This document shows, one piece after another, positions 24,143-31,790 of a DNA stretch of 44,370 bases (position 1 is its first letter; each line of letters starts with the position of its first letter). The translations under genes and the position numbers were made by a program. Where the stretch lies: contig NZ_JNKU01000022.1 in the NCBI RefSeq assembly GCF_000702165.1, forward strand, positions 1-44,370, read 5' to 3'. Origin of the DNA: Sharpea azabuensis DSM 18934 (GTDB lineage Bacteria > Bacillota_I > Bacilli_A > Erysipelotrichales > Coprobacillaceae). The notes beneath the pieces are model-generated. The model saw only the letters and a program-made list of their open reading frames with translations, was not told the origin of the DNA and did no database searches.

Positions 24143-24695
24143 AGAAGAAGGATATGTAATTGAACCGGATATTCTCAAGGTGGATAGTTTCCTCAATCAT
24201 CAGATTGATGTGAGTTTGTTTCAGGAAATGGGACAGGCCTTTCAAAAACATTTTGGGGATAAAAAGATTAATAAGATTCTTACGATTGAAGCAAGTGGGA
24301 TTGGTTTAGCTGTGATTTGTGCACAGTATTTTAATAATTGTAAAGTTGTTTTTGTGAAAAAGGCAGCTTCAAAGATTACGGATGATCATGCCTATACAAC
24401 AACTATTCATTCCTTCACCAAAAATACAGATTACACTGCCCGTGTTTCTGCTGATTATTTAAATGAAGATGATCATGTGCTTATTCTCGATGATTTTCTT
24501 GCCAATGGTGAAGCCATATTAGGGATGTATGATTTATGCCAGCAAGCACATGCGACTGTTGAAGGGATTGGAGTTGTTATTGCGAAAGGATTCCAGTCTG
24601 GCATGAGAAGAATTCAGCAAGAAACTGGATTGGATGTTTATGCCCTAGAAGTCATTGAAGGCTTTGAAAAGGGAAAAGTTATATTAAGGAAGTAG
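24117..24695 (+). CDS. xpt: Xanthine phosphoribosyltransferase
   Basis: A 192-residue purine salvage enzyme of the type found in Bacillota, with [32 protein letters not shown]-like N-terminus characteristic of Xpt, [17 protein letters not shown] and the PRPP-binding loop [14 protein letters not shown]. It converts xanthine and PRPP to XMP. Usually xpt is paired with a xanthine permease under a purine riboswitch; here it lies inside a kinase-smc operon, overlapping the kinase gene, and no riboswitch is seen. smc follows four bases after its stop. Confidence 0.95.
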   Translation: [192 protein letters not shown]

Positions 24696-24699
24696 ATAT

Positions 24700-27639
24700 A
24701 TGTATCTAAAAAGAGTAGAACTGCAGGGGTTCAAGTCTTTTGCGGATAAGAGTGTAATAGAATTTGAACCTGGTGTAACAGGCATTGTTGGGCCTAATGG
24801 CTGTGGAAAATCGAATATTACCGATGCGATACGCTGGGTGCTTGGTGAAAAGAGTGCAAAGGCCATGCGTGGGGATACGATGACGGATGTTATTTTCTCC
24901 GGCTCAGAAGATCGTAAGCCACTCAATATGGCAGAAGTGACTTTGGTTTTTGATAATGAAGATCATTACCTTGATAATGACAGCAATGAAGTCGAAATCA
25001 CAAGACGTATTTATCGTGATGGTGGCGATGCAGAATATTATATTAATCGCCAGCAATGTCGTTTAAAGGATATTACGGATCTTGTGATGGATACGGGACT
25101 AGGTCGTGATTCTTTATCAATTATCTCCCAGAATTCCATCAATGCCTTTGTTCAAAGCAAGCCAGAAGAGCGCCGTGGGATGTTTGAAGAAGCTGCTGGG
25201 GTTGCACGCTATAAGCAGCGTAAGAAGGAATCTGTCGCAAAACTAGAGCGGACAACGACAAATCTTGAACGTGTTGAAGATATTGTCAATGAGCTTGAAC
25301 GCCAGCTCAATCCCTTGAAACGACAAAAAGAAAAAGCAGAAACCTATCTGTCATTAAAAGATCAGCTTCAGGAAATTGAAGTCAGTGTTCTTGTCAAAGA
25401 AATCCAGAAATTTACAGAAGAACTCAAAACTGTTGATCAGGAATTAAAGAAGCTTGATAGTGATAAAGTGCAGAATGAAGCCCAAATGACACTTAATGAA
25501 GGCAAGAAAGAAGAACTTGAAGCGAAAATGTATCAGCTTGATCAGGAAGTCAATGACTTGCAAGGGAAACTTTTAGCAGCAATGAATAGAGTCAATGACT
25601 TAGAAATGCAGAAAGTTGAGATTGACGCTAATCGTAAACATATTCTTGAATCGACAAATAAAGAAGACCTTGAAGCAAAAATTGCCAATATGAAAGCGAT
25701 GCTTCAGGATGCATTAAGTGAATATAATGATCGTGTTGAACGTTATAATGAAACAAAGAAAGAAAAAGAAGAACTGGATGAAAGAACACGTCAGTGTGAT
25801 ATTGCATCAAACAATCAACGCAACAAGATTGAAAATATCAATATCTCTTTGCATCAGCTCCGGGCAACAAGAGCCCAGATCAAGGATCAGCTTGAAAACA
25901 AATCAGGCTTGTCTTATGGGGTACGGACCATCTTAAAAGCTGCCGATACACTAGCTGGTATAAGAGGTGTTGTCAGTGATTTGATTGTCCCAAATGAAGG
26001 CTATGAAAAGGCCGTTGGGGTATCGCTTGGGGGCAGTGCCCAGTTTATTATCACAGTGAGTGAACGTGATGCCAAAAATGGTATCAATTATTTAAAGCGC
26101 AATAAGGCTGGACGTGCAACATTCTTGCCTTTGGATGTCATCAAGGGGCGAACAATACGCAGTGATCTTGCCATGATTGCGACAAGTAGTGAAGGCTATT
26201 TGGGCGTTATGAGTGATTTTGTCACATATGACAAGGATATTGAACAAATTGTCCTGAACTTGCTTGGACAGATTGTTGTCACTGATACACTGGATCATGC
26301 GACAAGACTCTCAAAGAATATTCATCATCGTCTCAAGGTTGTTACCTTGGAAGGTGACGTGGTCAATGTAGGTGGTTCATTAACAGGTGGTAGTTTAAAG
26401 AATACCAACAACACTTTCACCCATAAAGGTGAGCTAGAACGCATTGAAAAGCGCATTGGTGAAGAGGAAAACAACCTGCGTAATGCAAGAATGGAATTAG
26501 CGCGTTTGGAAAATGAGGGGCGTGAAATTCATCAGATGTTCTTGCAAAAACAGGTCTCATTTGCGAAACTTGAGGTTGTGGTTACCAATAAGATGAACGA
26601 CTTGCAGGTTGCGAAAAGCGAATATGAAGCCCTCACCCATCAGTCAGCCAACTTAGAAGAACTTGAAGCAGATCCTTCTGATAACAAGCTTCTCGATGAA
26701 CTCAATGAAGCAAAGCGTGAACGTGATGCATTGAAAGAAGAAATTCAATACAAGCGTGACATGCGCATGCGTTATGTCAATGAAAATGATATGCTTTCAA
26801 GTGAACTACGTGAATTGAGGGCAACACAGAGGGTGATTGAAAAGGGCATTACAGATCATCGTATTGCGAAAACAAAATATGAAACAGATATTCAGAATGC
26901 TCTCAACCGCCTTAATGAATCCTACCAGATGACTTATGATCATGCCTTGGAGTTCTTAAATGAGGACGTTGATCTTGATCAGGCTAAAGAAACGGTTCGT
27001 TCACTCAGAATGCGAATTGCCTCTCTAGGCAATGTCAATCTTGATGCCATTCAAGAATATGAAGATGTTTCATCGCGTTATGAGACACTCAATAAAAACC
27101 GTATCGAATTACGTGAAGCACAGGATGCATTGATGAAAGCCATCAGTGATATGGATCAGATTATGGTTGAACGTTTCTCGGATACATTTGAAAAGATCAA
27201 TACGGAATTTAACCGTGTCTTTAGATATCTTTTTGGCGGTGGCTATGCCCAGCTCAAATATACGGATCCGGATAATATCTTAGAGACGGGTATTGATATC
27301 GAAGCCCAGCCACCAGGAAAAGCGGCTAAGCTTCATTCCTTCTCGGGGGGCGAAAATGCCTTAATTGCCTTGAGCTGTCTTTTTGCGATGATGTCCGTAA
27401 GAACCGTGCCTCTTTCTATTCTTGATGAAGTAGAGGCAGCCTTGGATCCTGCCAATGTTGAAAGATTTGCGAAGTACTTACAGGAATATTCTGACAAGAC
27501 ACAGTTTATCGTTGTTACCCATCGTGAAGGTACGATGGCCCAATGTGATTTATTATATGGGGCAACGATGCAACAAAAAGGTGTAACGAAACTTGTCAGT
27601 GTAAAGTTTGAAGATGCCACACAGATGGCGAGTGCTTAA
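24700..27639 (+). CDS. smc: Chromosome segregation ATPase SMC, short-armed
   Basis: A 979-residue SMC with both ends of the head intact: Walker A GPNGCGKSN (31-39), and near the C-terminus the signature SFSGGENALIAL and Walker B/D-loop SILDEVEAALDPAN. The hinge is recognisable at about 405-570 (GVVSDLIVPNEGYEKAVGVSLGG ... GRATFLPLDVIKG ... VVNVGGSLTGGS). Coiled-coil arms take up about 170-400 and 575-830. B. subtilis SMC has 1186 residues, so each arm is about 100 residues shorter here. No frameshift is evident. With ScpA and ScpB (not in the window) it compacts and separates chromosomes. It begins four bases after xpt and is followed by ftsY. Confidence 0.96.
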   Translation: MYLKRVELQGFKSFADKSVIEFEPGVTGIVGPNGCGKSNITDAIRWVLGEKSAKAMRGDTMTDVIFSGSEDRKPLNMAEVTLVFDNEDHYLDNDSNEVEITRRIYRDGGDAEYYINRQQCRLKDITDLVMDTGLGRDSLSIISQNSINAFVQSKPEERRGMFEEAAGVARYKQRKKESVAKLERTTTNLERVEDIVNELERQLNPLKRQKEKAETYLSLKDQLQEIEVSVLVKEIQKFTEELKTVDQELKKLDSDKVQNEAQMTLNEGKKEELEAKMYQLDQEVNDLQGKLLAAMNRVNDLEMQKVEIDANRKHILESTNKEDLEAKIANMKAMLQDALSEYNDRVERYNETKKEKEELDERTRQCDIASNNQRNKIENINISLHQLRATRAQIKDQLENKSGLSYGVRTILKAADTLAGIRGVVSDLIVPNEGYEKAVGVSLGGSAQFIITVSERDAKNGINYLKRNKAGRATFLPLDVIKGRTIRSDLAMIATSSEGYLGVMSDFVTYDKDIEQIVLNLLGQIVVTDTLDHATRLSKNIHHRLKVVTLEGDVVNVGGSLTGGSLKNTNNTFTHKGELERIEKRIGEEENNLRNARMELARLENEGREIHQMFLQKQVSFAKLEVVVTNKMNDLQVAKSEYEALTHQSANLEELEADPSDNKLLDELNEAKRERDALKEEIQYKRDMRMRYVNENDMLSSELRELRATQRVIEKGITDHRIAKTKYETDIQNALNRLNESYQMTYDHALEFLNEDVDLDQAKETVRSLRMRIASLGNVNLDAIQEYEDVSSRYETLNKNRIELREAQDALMKAISDMDQIMVERFSDTFEKINTEFNRVFRYLFGGGYAQLKYTDPDNILETGIDIEAQPPGKAAKLHSFSGGENALIALSCLFAMMSVRTVPLSILDEVEAALDPANVERFAKYLQEYSDKTQFIVVTHREGTMAQCDLLYGATMQQKGVTKLVSVKFEDATQMASA

Positions 27640-27651
27640 TGGAGGAGAAAT

Positions 27652-28632
27652 ATGGGATTTTTTAAGAGTATTAAAGAAGCCATTGTCGGTAAGTCGGCAA
27701 AGACAAATGAAAAATATGTAGCGGGTCTAGATAAGTCATCAGAAACCTTTTCTTCACGAATGAATGCTCTAGCAGCTCGCTATCGTGAAATTGATGATAA
27801 TTATTTTGAAGAACTTGAAAACATCCTGATCATGAGTGATGTGGGTGTGAATATGGTGATGACGATTGTTGATGAAATTAAGAAGGAAGTGCGTCTTAAT
27901 AATATCAAGGATCCCCGTGAGATTAATGAGATTATTGCGGATAAGATGTTTGTCATTTATGCCAATGATTCCATTATGACAACTAAGCTCAACTATGCCA
28001 AAGAAGGCTTAACGGTCATCTTGATGGTTGGTGTCAATGGGGCTGGCAAGACAACAACCATTGGCAAGCTTGCCCATAAGATCATGGAAGAAGATCATAA
28101 GAAGGTCATGGTGGCTGCTGGTGATACATTTAGAGCTGGGGCAATTGATCAGCTGGCTGTCTGGGCAGAACGCTTAGGAATTGAATGTGTTACAGGCAAA
28201 GAGGGTGGCGATCCTTCATCAGTTATTTTTGATGGCTTAAAAAGAGCGAAAGAAGCTCATGCTGATGTCTTAATCTGTGATACAGCTGGCCGCTTACAAA
28301 ACAAAGTTGGCTTGATGAAAGAGCTTGAGAAAATGAATCGCATTATTAAGCGTGAAGTGCCTGATGGACCTCAAGAAACCCTTCTTGTCATTGATGCAAC
28401 AACAGGTCAGAATGGTGTCAATCAGGCTGTTGAATTCAGCAAGATTACCGATATTACAGGTATTGTCTTAACGAAGATGGATGGCACAGCTAAGGGTGGT
28501 ATTGTGCTTTCTATTAAGGATATGTTGAATATTCCGGTGAAGTTTATTGGTCTGGGTGAAAAGATTGATGACTTACAGGAATTTGATCTTGAACAATATA
28601 TTTATGGCTTATGTCATGACTTGATGGGGTAG
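27652..28632 (+). CDS. ftsY: Signal recognition particle receptor FtsY
   Basis: A 326-residue SRP GTPase: N domain from about residue 20, then G domain with G1 GVNGAGKTTTIGKL, DTFRAGAIDQL, DTAGRLQNK, and TKMDGTAKGG. The acidic N-terminal A region of E. coli FtsY is almost absent, as usual in Bacillota. It docks ribosome-SRP complexes at the membrane through the Ffh GTPase, encoded just downstream. GGAGG lies six bases before the ATG. smc-ftsY order is conserved in Bacillota. Confidence 0.97.
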   Translation: MGFFKSIKEAIVGKSAKTNEKYVAGLDKSSETFSSRMNALAARYREIDDNYFEELENILIMSDVGVNMVMTIVDEIKKEVRLNNIKDPREINEIIADKMFVIYANDSIMTTKLNYAKEGLTVILMVGVNGAGKTTTIGKLAHKIMEEDHKKVMVAAGDTFRAGAIDQLAVWAERLGIECVTGKEGGDPSSVIFDGLKRAKEAHADVLICDTAGRLQNKVGLMKELEKMNRIIKREVPDGPQETLLVIDATTGQNGVNQAVEFSKITDITGIVLTKMDGTAKGGIVLSIKDMLNIPVKFIGLGEKIDDLQEFDLEQYIYGLCHDLMG

Positions 28633-28634
28633 GC

Positions 28635-28964
28635 ATGGAAGATTTATTAGAGAAGAAAGAACATATTATTTTACTTCATGATATGTATGGAGATTTATTG
28701 ACAGATAAACAGAATCAGTATATATCTTTATATTATGAAGAAGACTTGTCTTTAAGTGAAATTGCAGATGATTTACATGTCAGTAGAAATGCCGTCTATG
28801 ATAATCTCAAAAGAGCAATTAAGCTAATGGAGAAGTATGAAGAAAAACTTCATCTTTTAGAGCGTCATCAAAAGCGTATGGCTTTGATTGATGAAATAGA
28901 AGAAGAAAATAAGAAGAAACATGAAGATATTGATGAATATCTTGAGATGTTGAGAAGATTATAG
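28635..28964 (+). CDS. ylxM: YlxM family helix-turn-helix protein
   Basis: A 109-residue YlxM/p13 protein with a sigma-70 region 4-like helix-turn-helix (YYEEDLSLSEIADDLHVSRNAVYDNLKRA) and a charged coiled C-terminus. It lies between ftsY and ffh, its normal place. Streptococcal YlxM is reported to bind Ffh and scRNA and to influence SRP GTPase activity. The start follows the ftsY stop by two bases. Confidence 0.94.
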   Translation: MEDLLEKKEHIILLHDMYGDLLTDKQNQYISLYYEEDLSLSEIADDLHVSRNAVYDNLKRAIKLMEKYEEKLHLLERHQKRMALIDEIEEENKKKHEDIDEYLEMLRRL

Positions 28965-28973
28965 GAGGACATT

Positions 28974-30362
28974 ATGGCTTTTGAATCATTATCAGATCGA
29001 CTTCAAGAGTCTCTTAAGAAAATTAGAGGACAATCCGTATTAACTGATGAAAATATGGAGGATATGCTAAGGGAGATTCGTTTAGCATTACTTGAAGCAG
29101 ACGTAAACTTTAATGTAGTAAAAGAATTCATTGATCATACACGTGAAAAGGCTAAAGGACAGAATGTTGTTGGTTCATTAAAACCAGGACAGCTTGTTGT
29201 TAAGATTGTGCATGATGAATTGGTGGAATTGCTTGGGACAGAGGTCTCTGAAATCAATGTTGATAAGAATCCAACAATCATTATGATGGTTGGTCTACAA
29301 GGTTCAGGTAAAACAACTTCAGCAGGTAAGATTGCGAAATATTTACGTGATAAAAAAGGCAAGAAGCCATTAATGGTTGCAGCCGATATTTATCGTCCAG
29401 CTGCCATTGAACAGTTAAAGACTTTAGGTGAGACACTTGATGTTCCAGTGTTTGCGAAGGGTACCGAGTTCTCAGCTGAAGAGATTGTCACAGAAGCTTT
29501 GGAATATGGCCGCACCAACAATAATGATGTGATCTTGATTGATACCGCTGGACGTTTACAAATTGATGAACGCTTGATGAAGGAGCTTGAAAACCTTAAA
29601 GCTATTGCCAATCCGGATGAAATTCTTTTAGTTGTGGATGCTTTAGCCGGTCAGGAAATTGCGAATGTAGCACAGAGTTTTAATGATCAGCTTGGTGTAA
29701 CTGGGGCTGTTTTGACAAAACTTGATGGTGATTCTAGAGGTGGTGGAGCTATCTCTATTCGCTATATGACAGGTGTGCCTATTAAATTTATTGGTACAGG
29801 TGAAAAGCTAGAGAATATTGATTTGTTCTATCCTGATCGTATGGCTGATCGTATCCTGGGCATGGGGGATGTTGTTTCCTTGGTTGAAAAGGCTCAGGAA
29901 GTCTATGATGAAAAAGAAAGCATGAAGGCCATCACAAAGATGCAGAATGGTACTTTTGGCCTGGATGATATGCTTGTCCAGATGCACCAACTGCAGAAAA
30001 TGGGACCTTTATCAGGCATTCTCAAGATGATTCCAGGTATGCCTAAATTACCTAATTTCAGCGATGAAGATTCAGCGGCTAAACTTAAGATTACTGAATC
30101 CATCATCTATTCCATGACGAAAGAAGAACGTCGTCATCCAGACATTATTACCTTGAAACGCAAAGAGAGAATTGCGAAGGGCTGCGGTATGGATGTGGCT
30201 GCTGTTAATCGTCTTTTAAAGCAGTTTGAAGAAAGCAAGAAGGTTATGAAGATGATGGGCAATATTGATCCTCGTACAGGAATGCCTGGTCGTCCAAAGC
30301 AGAATCCTTATATTGGCAATCAGAATCGTAAGAAGGTTCGTAAAAAGAAAAAGAAGAAATAA
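28974..30362 (+). CDS. ffh: Signal recognition particle protein Ffh
   Basis: A 462-residue SRP54. The NG domain contains G1 GLQGSGKTTSAGKI, ADIYRPAAIEQL, DTAGRLQIDERL and TKLDGDSRGGGA; the methionine-rich M domain (about 300-445) contains LVQMHQLQKMGPLSGILKMI-type segments, PGMPKLP and GCGMDVAAVNRLLKQF for SRP RNA binding. The C-terminus ends in a lysine-rich tail. It recognises signal sequences on nascent chains. AGGAGG precedes the ATG. It is the last gene of the operon; the usual neighbour rpsP is 4.5 kb away, beyond pyrC and lacZ. Confidence 0.97.
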   Translation: MAFESLSDRLQESLKKIRGQSVLTDENMEDMLREIRLALLEADVNFNVVKEFIDHTREKAKGQNVVGSLKPGQLVVKIVHDELVELLGTEVSEINVDKNPTIIMMVGLQGSGKTTSAGKIAKYLRDKKGKKPLMVAADIYRPAAIEQLKTLGETLDVPVFAKGTEFSAEEIVTEALEYGRTNNNDVILIDTAGRLQIDERLMKELENLKAIANPDEILLVVDALAGQEIANVAQSFNDQLGVTGAVLTKLDGDSRGGGAISIRYMTGVPIKFIGTGEKLENIDLFYPDRMADRILGMGDVVSLVEKAQEVYDEKESMKAITKMQNGTFGLDDMLVQMHQLQKMGPLSGILKMIPGMPKLPNFSDEDSAAKLKITESIIYSMTKEERRHPDIITLKRKERIAKGCGMDVAAVNRLLKQFEESKKVMKMMGNIDPRTGMPGRPKQNPYIGNQNRKKVRKKKKKK

Positions 30363-30368
30363 TGTATT

Positions 30369-30394
30369 GGACGTGTTGTTACACGTCCTTTTTT
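30369..30394 (+). terminator. Intrinsic terminator of ffh
   Basis: GGACGTGT (30369-30376) pairs with ACACGTCC (30381-30388) around TGTT, followed by TTTTTT. Confidence 0.94.
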
Positions 30395-30402
30395 GGTATG
30401 AT
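30394..30402 (+). promoter_or_regulatory. Extended -10 promoter of pyrC
   Basis: TGG followed by TATGAT (30397-30402), directly after the ffh terminator and about 20 bases before the pyrC start. Confidence 0.55.
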
Positions 30403-30422
30403 AGCTTAGAGGTGATAAGAAA

Positions 30423-31709
30423 ATGCTTTTAATCAAGAATGGTCGGGTTATTGATCCAAAAACAAAAACAAATGCCATATTAGATATATTGATTGATGAA
30501 GATAAAATCATCAAGATTGATGAACATATTGAAGAAGAAAATGCGGATGTTCTTGATGCTACAAATCTCATCGTTGCACCAGGGCTTATCGACAATCATG
30601 TGCATTTTAGAGATCCTGGCTTTACCCATAAGGAAACCCTTGAAACAGGGGCCAATGCGGCCAAGGCAGGCGGTTTTACAACAGTTGTCTGCATGGGCAA
30701 TACAAAGCCATGTGTGGACAATGTCGAAGTGCTTCAAGATATTCAAAAACGGGCAGAAAGCTTGCCGATTCATGTCTTACAAACTGCCAATGTAACCTTG
30801 GGGATGAAGGGCAAAGAGCTTACGAACATGGTTTCCTTAAAAGAGGCGGGAACGATTGGTTTTACTGATGATGGTGTTCCAATCAGTGATCCTAAGGTGA
30901 TGCTTGAAGCAATGCGTGTTGCGAAATCGCTCAATATGCCTATTTCCCTTCATGAGGAAGATCCAGCTCTTGTTGGCAGTGCAGGTGTTAATGCAGGACC
31001 GATAGCAGATAGTCTTGGAATTGCTGGAGCGAGCCATTTAGCCGAAGAAACGATTACGGCAAGAGATTGTCTCCTGGCAAAAGAAACCGGCTGTCGTATT
31101 GATATTCAGCATCTTTCCTCAGGAACGAGTGTTGATATCATTCGCTTTATGAAAAATCTGGGCGTTGATGTCTGGACTGAAGTTACCCCTCAGCATCTCA
31201 CCCTAACTGAGGAAGATGTTCTTACCCAGGGGGCTAATGCAAAAGTCAATCCACCACTAAGAAGCGAAACAGATCGCATGAAATTGATTGAAGGCTTAGT
31301 CGATGGAACAATTGATATGATTGTTACTGATCATGCTCCCCATGCCAAAGAAGAAAAGGATAAGGGCATTGTTCATGGTGCACCTTCAGGAATGATTGGC
31401 CTAGAAACATCATTAGCTCTTTCATTAACAGCTTTGGTTGAACCTGGCTTTATGAAGGTGGAAGATGTGATTGAAAAGATGACCCTTAAGCCAGCTGAGT
31501 TCTACCGTATGGATAAGGGAACGATTACAGTTGGTAAGGATGCAGATTTATGTATCTTTGATGAAAATGAACAATGGGTAATCAGTGAAGCTGATTTTCA
31601 TTCCAAGAGTCACAATTCACCATTTATTGGCCGTCGCGTCAAAGGTCGTGTGCGTTATACAATTTGTGGTGGCAAGATTGTCTATAGCCACAATCAGGAA
31701 GTCGCTTAA
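30423..31709 (+). CDS. pyrC: Dihydroorotase
   Basis: A 428-residue amidohydrolase of the class I dihydroorotase type found in Gram-positives. It shows the zinc motif LIDNHVHFRDPGFTHKE, GFTDDGVPI with the metal-bridging Asp, histidines in ISLHEED and IDIQHLSSG, and the catalytic DHAPHAKEEKD. It closes carbamoyl aspartate to dihydroorotate in pyrimidine synthesis. Other pyr genes are absent and there is no PyrR attenuator, so this copy is expressed alone, between its own promoter and terminator. Related hydantoinases or allantoinases are less likely given DPGFTHKE and DHAPH. Confidence 0.94.
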   Translation: MLLIKNGRVIDPKTKTNAILDILIDEDKIIKIDEHIEEENADVLDATNLIVAPGLIDNHVHFRDPGFTHKETLETGANAAKAGGFTTVVCMGNTKPCVDNVEVLQDIQKRAESLPIHVLQTANVTLGMKGKELTNMVSLKEAGTIGFTDDGVPISDPKVMLEAMRVAKSLNMPISLHEEDPALVGSAGVNAGPIADSLGIAGASHLAEETITARDCLLAKETGCRIDIQHLSSGTSVDIIRFMKNLGVDVWTEVTPQHLTLTEEDVLTQGANAKVNPPLRSETDRMKLIEGLVDGTIDMIVTDHAPHAKEEKDKGIVHGAPSGMIGLETSLALSLTALVEPGFMKVEDVIEKMTLKPAEFYRMDKGTITVGKDADLCIFDENEQWVISEADFHSKSHNSPFIGRRVKGRVRYTICGGKIVYSHNQEVA

Positions 31710-31720
31710 GCGGCTTTTTT
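31700..31720 (+). terminator. Intrinsic terminator of pyrC
   Basis: AGTCGC (31700-31705) pairs with GCGGCT with one G-T pair around the loop TTAA, followed by a T run. The loop contains the pyrC stop codon. Confidence 0.88.
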
Positions 31721-31728
31721 GTCTCTCA

Positions 31729-31742
31729 AGAAACCGTTTACA
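31729..31742 (+). promoter_or_regulatory. CcpA cre site over the lacZ -35 box
   Basis: AGAAACCGTTTACA matches the cre consensus TGWAANCGNTNWCA at every position but the first. Its right end is the -35 hexamer TTTACA of the lacZ promoter, so bound CcpA would block RNA polymerase. This is the expected arrangement for glucose repression of a beta-galactosidase. Confidence 0.78.
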
Positions 31743-31765
31743 ATATTTTAGTTTCCATCTATAAT
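31737..31765 (+). promoter_or_regulatory. lacZ promoter
   Basis: TTTACA (31737-31742), exactly 17 bases, TATAAT (31760-31765), 25 bases before the start codon. Confidence 0.85.
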
Positions 31766-31790
31766 GATATTGTCAAATGGGAGGAAGAAT

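Noticed and set aside
24700-27639. The short SMC as a frameshifted or truncated gene
   Set aside because: N- and C-terminal head motifs and the hinge all lie in one uninterrupted frame and both arms are shortened to a similar degree.
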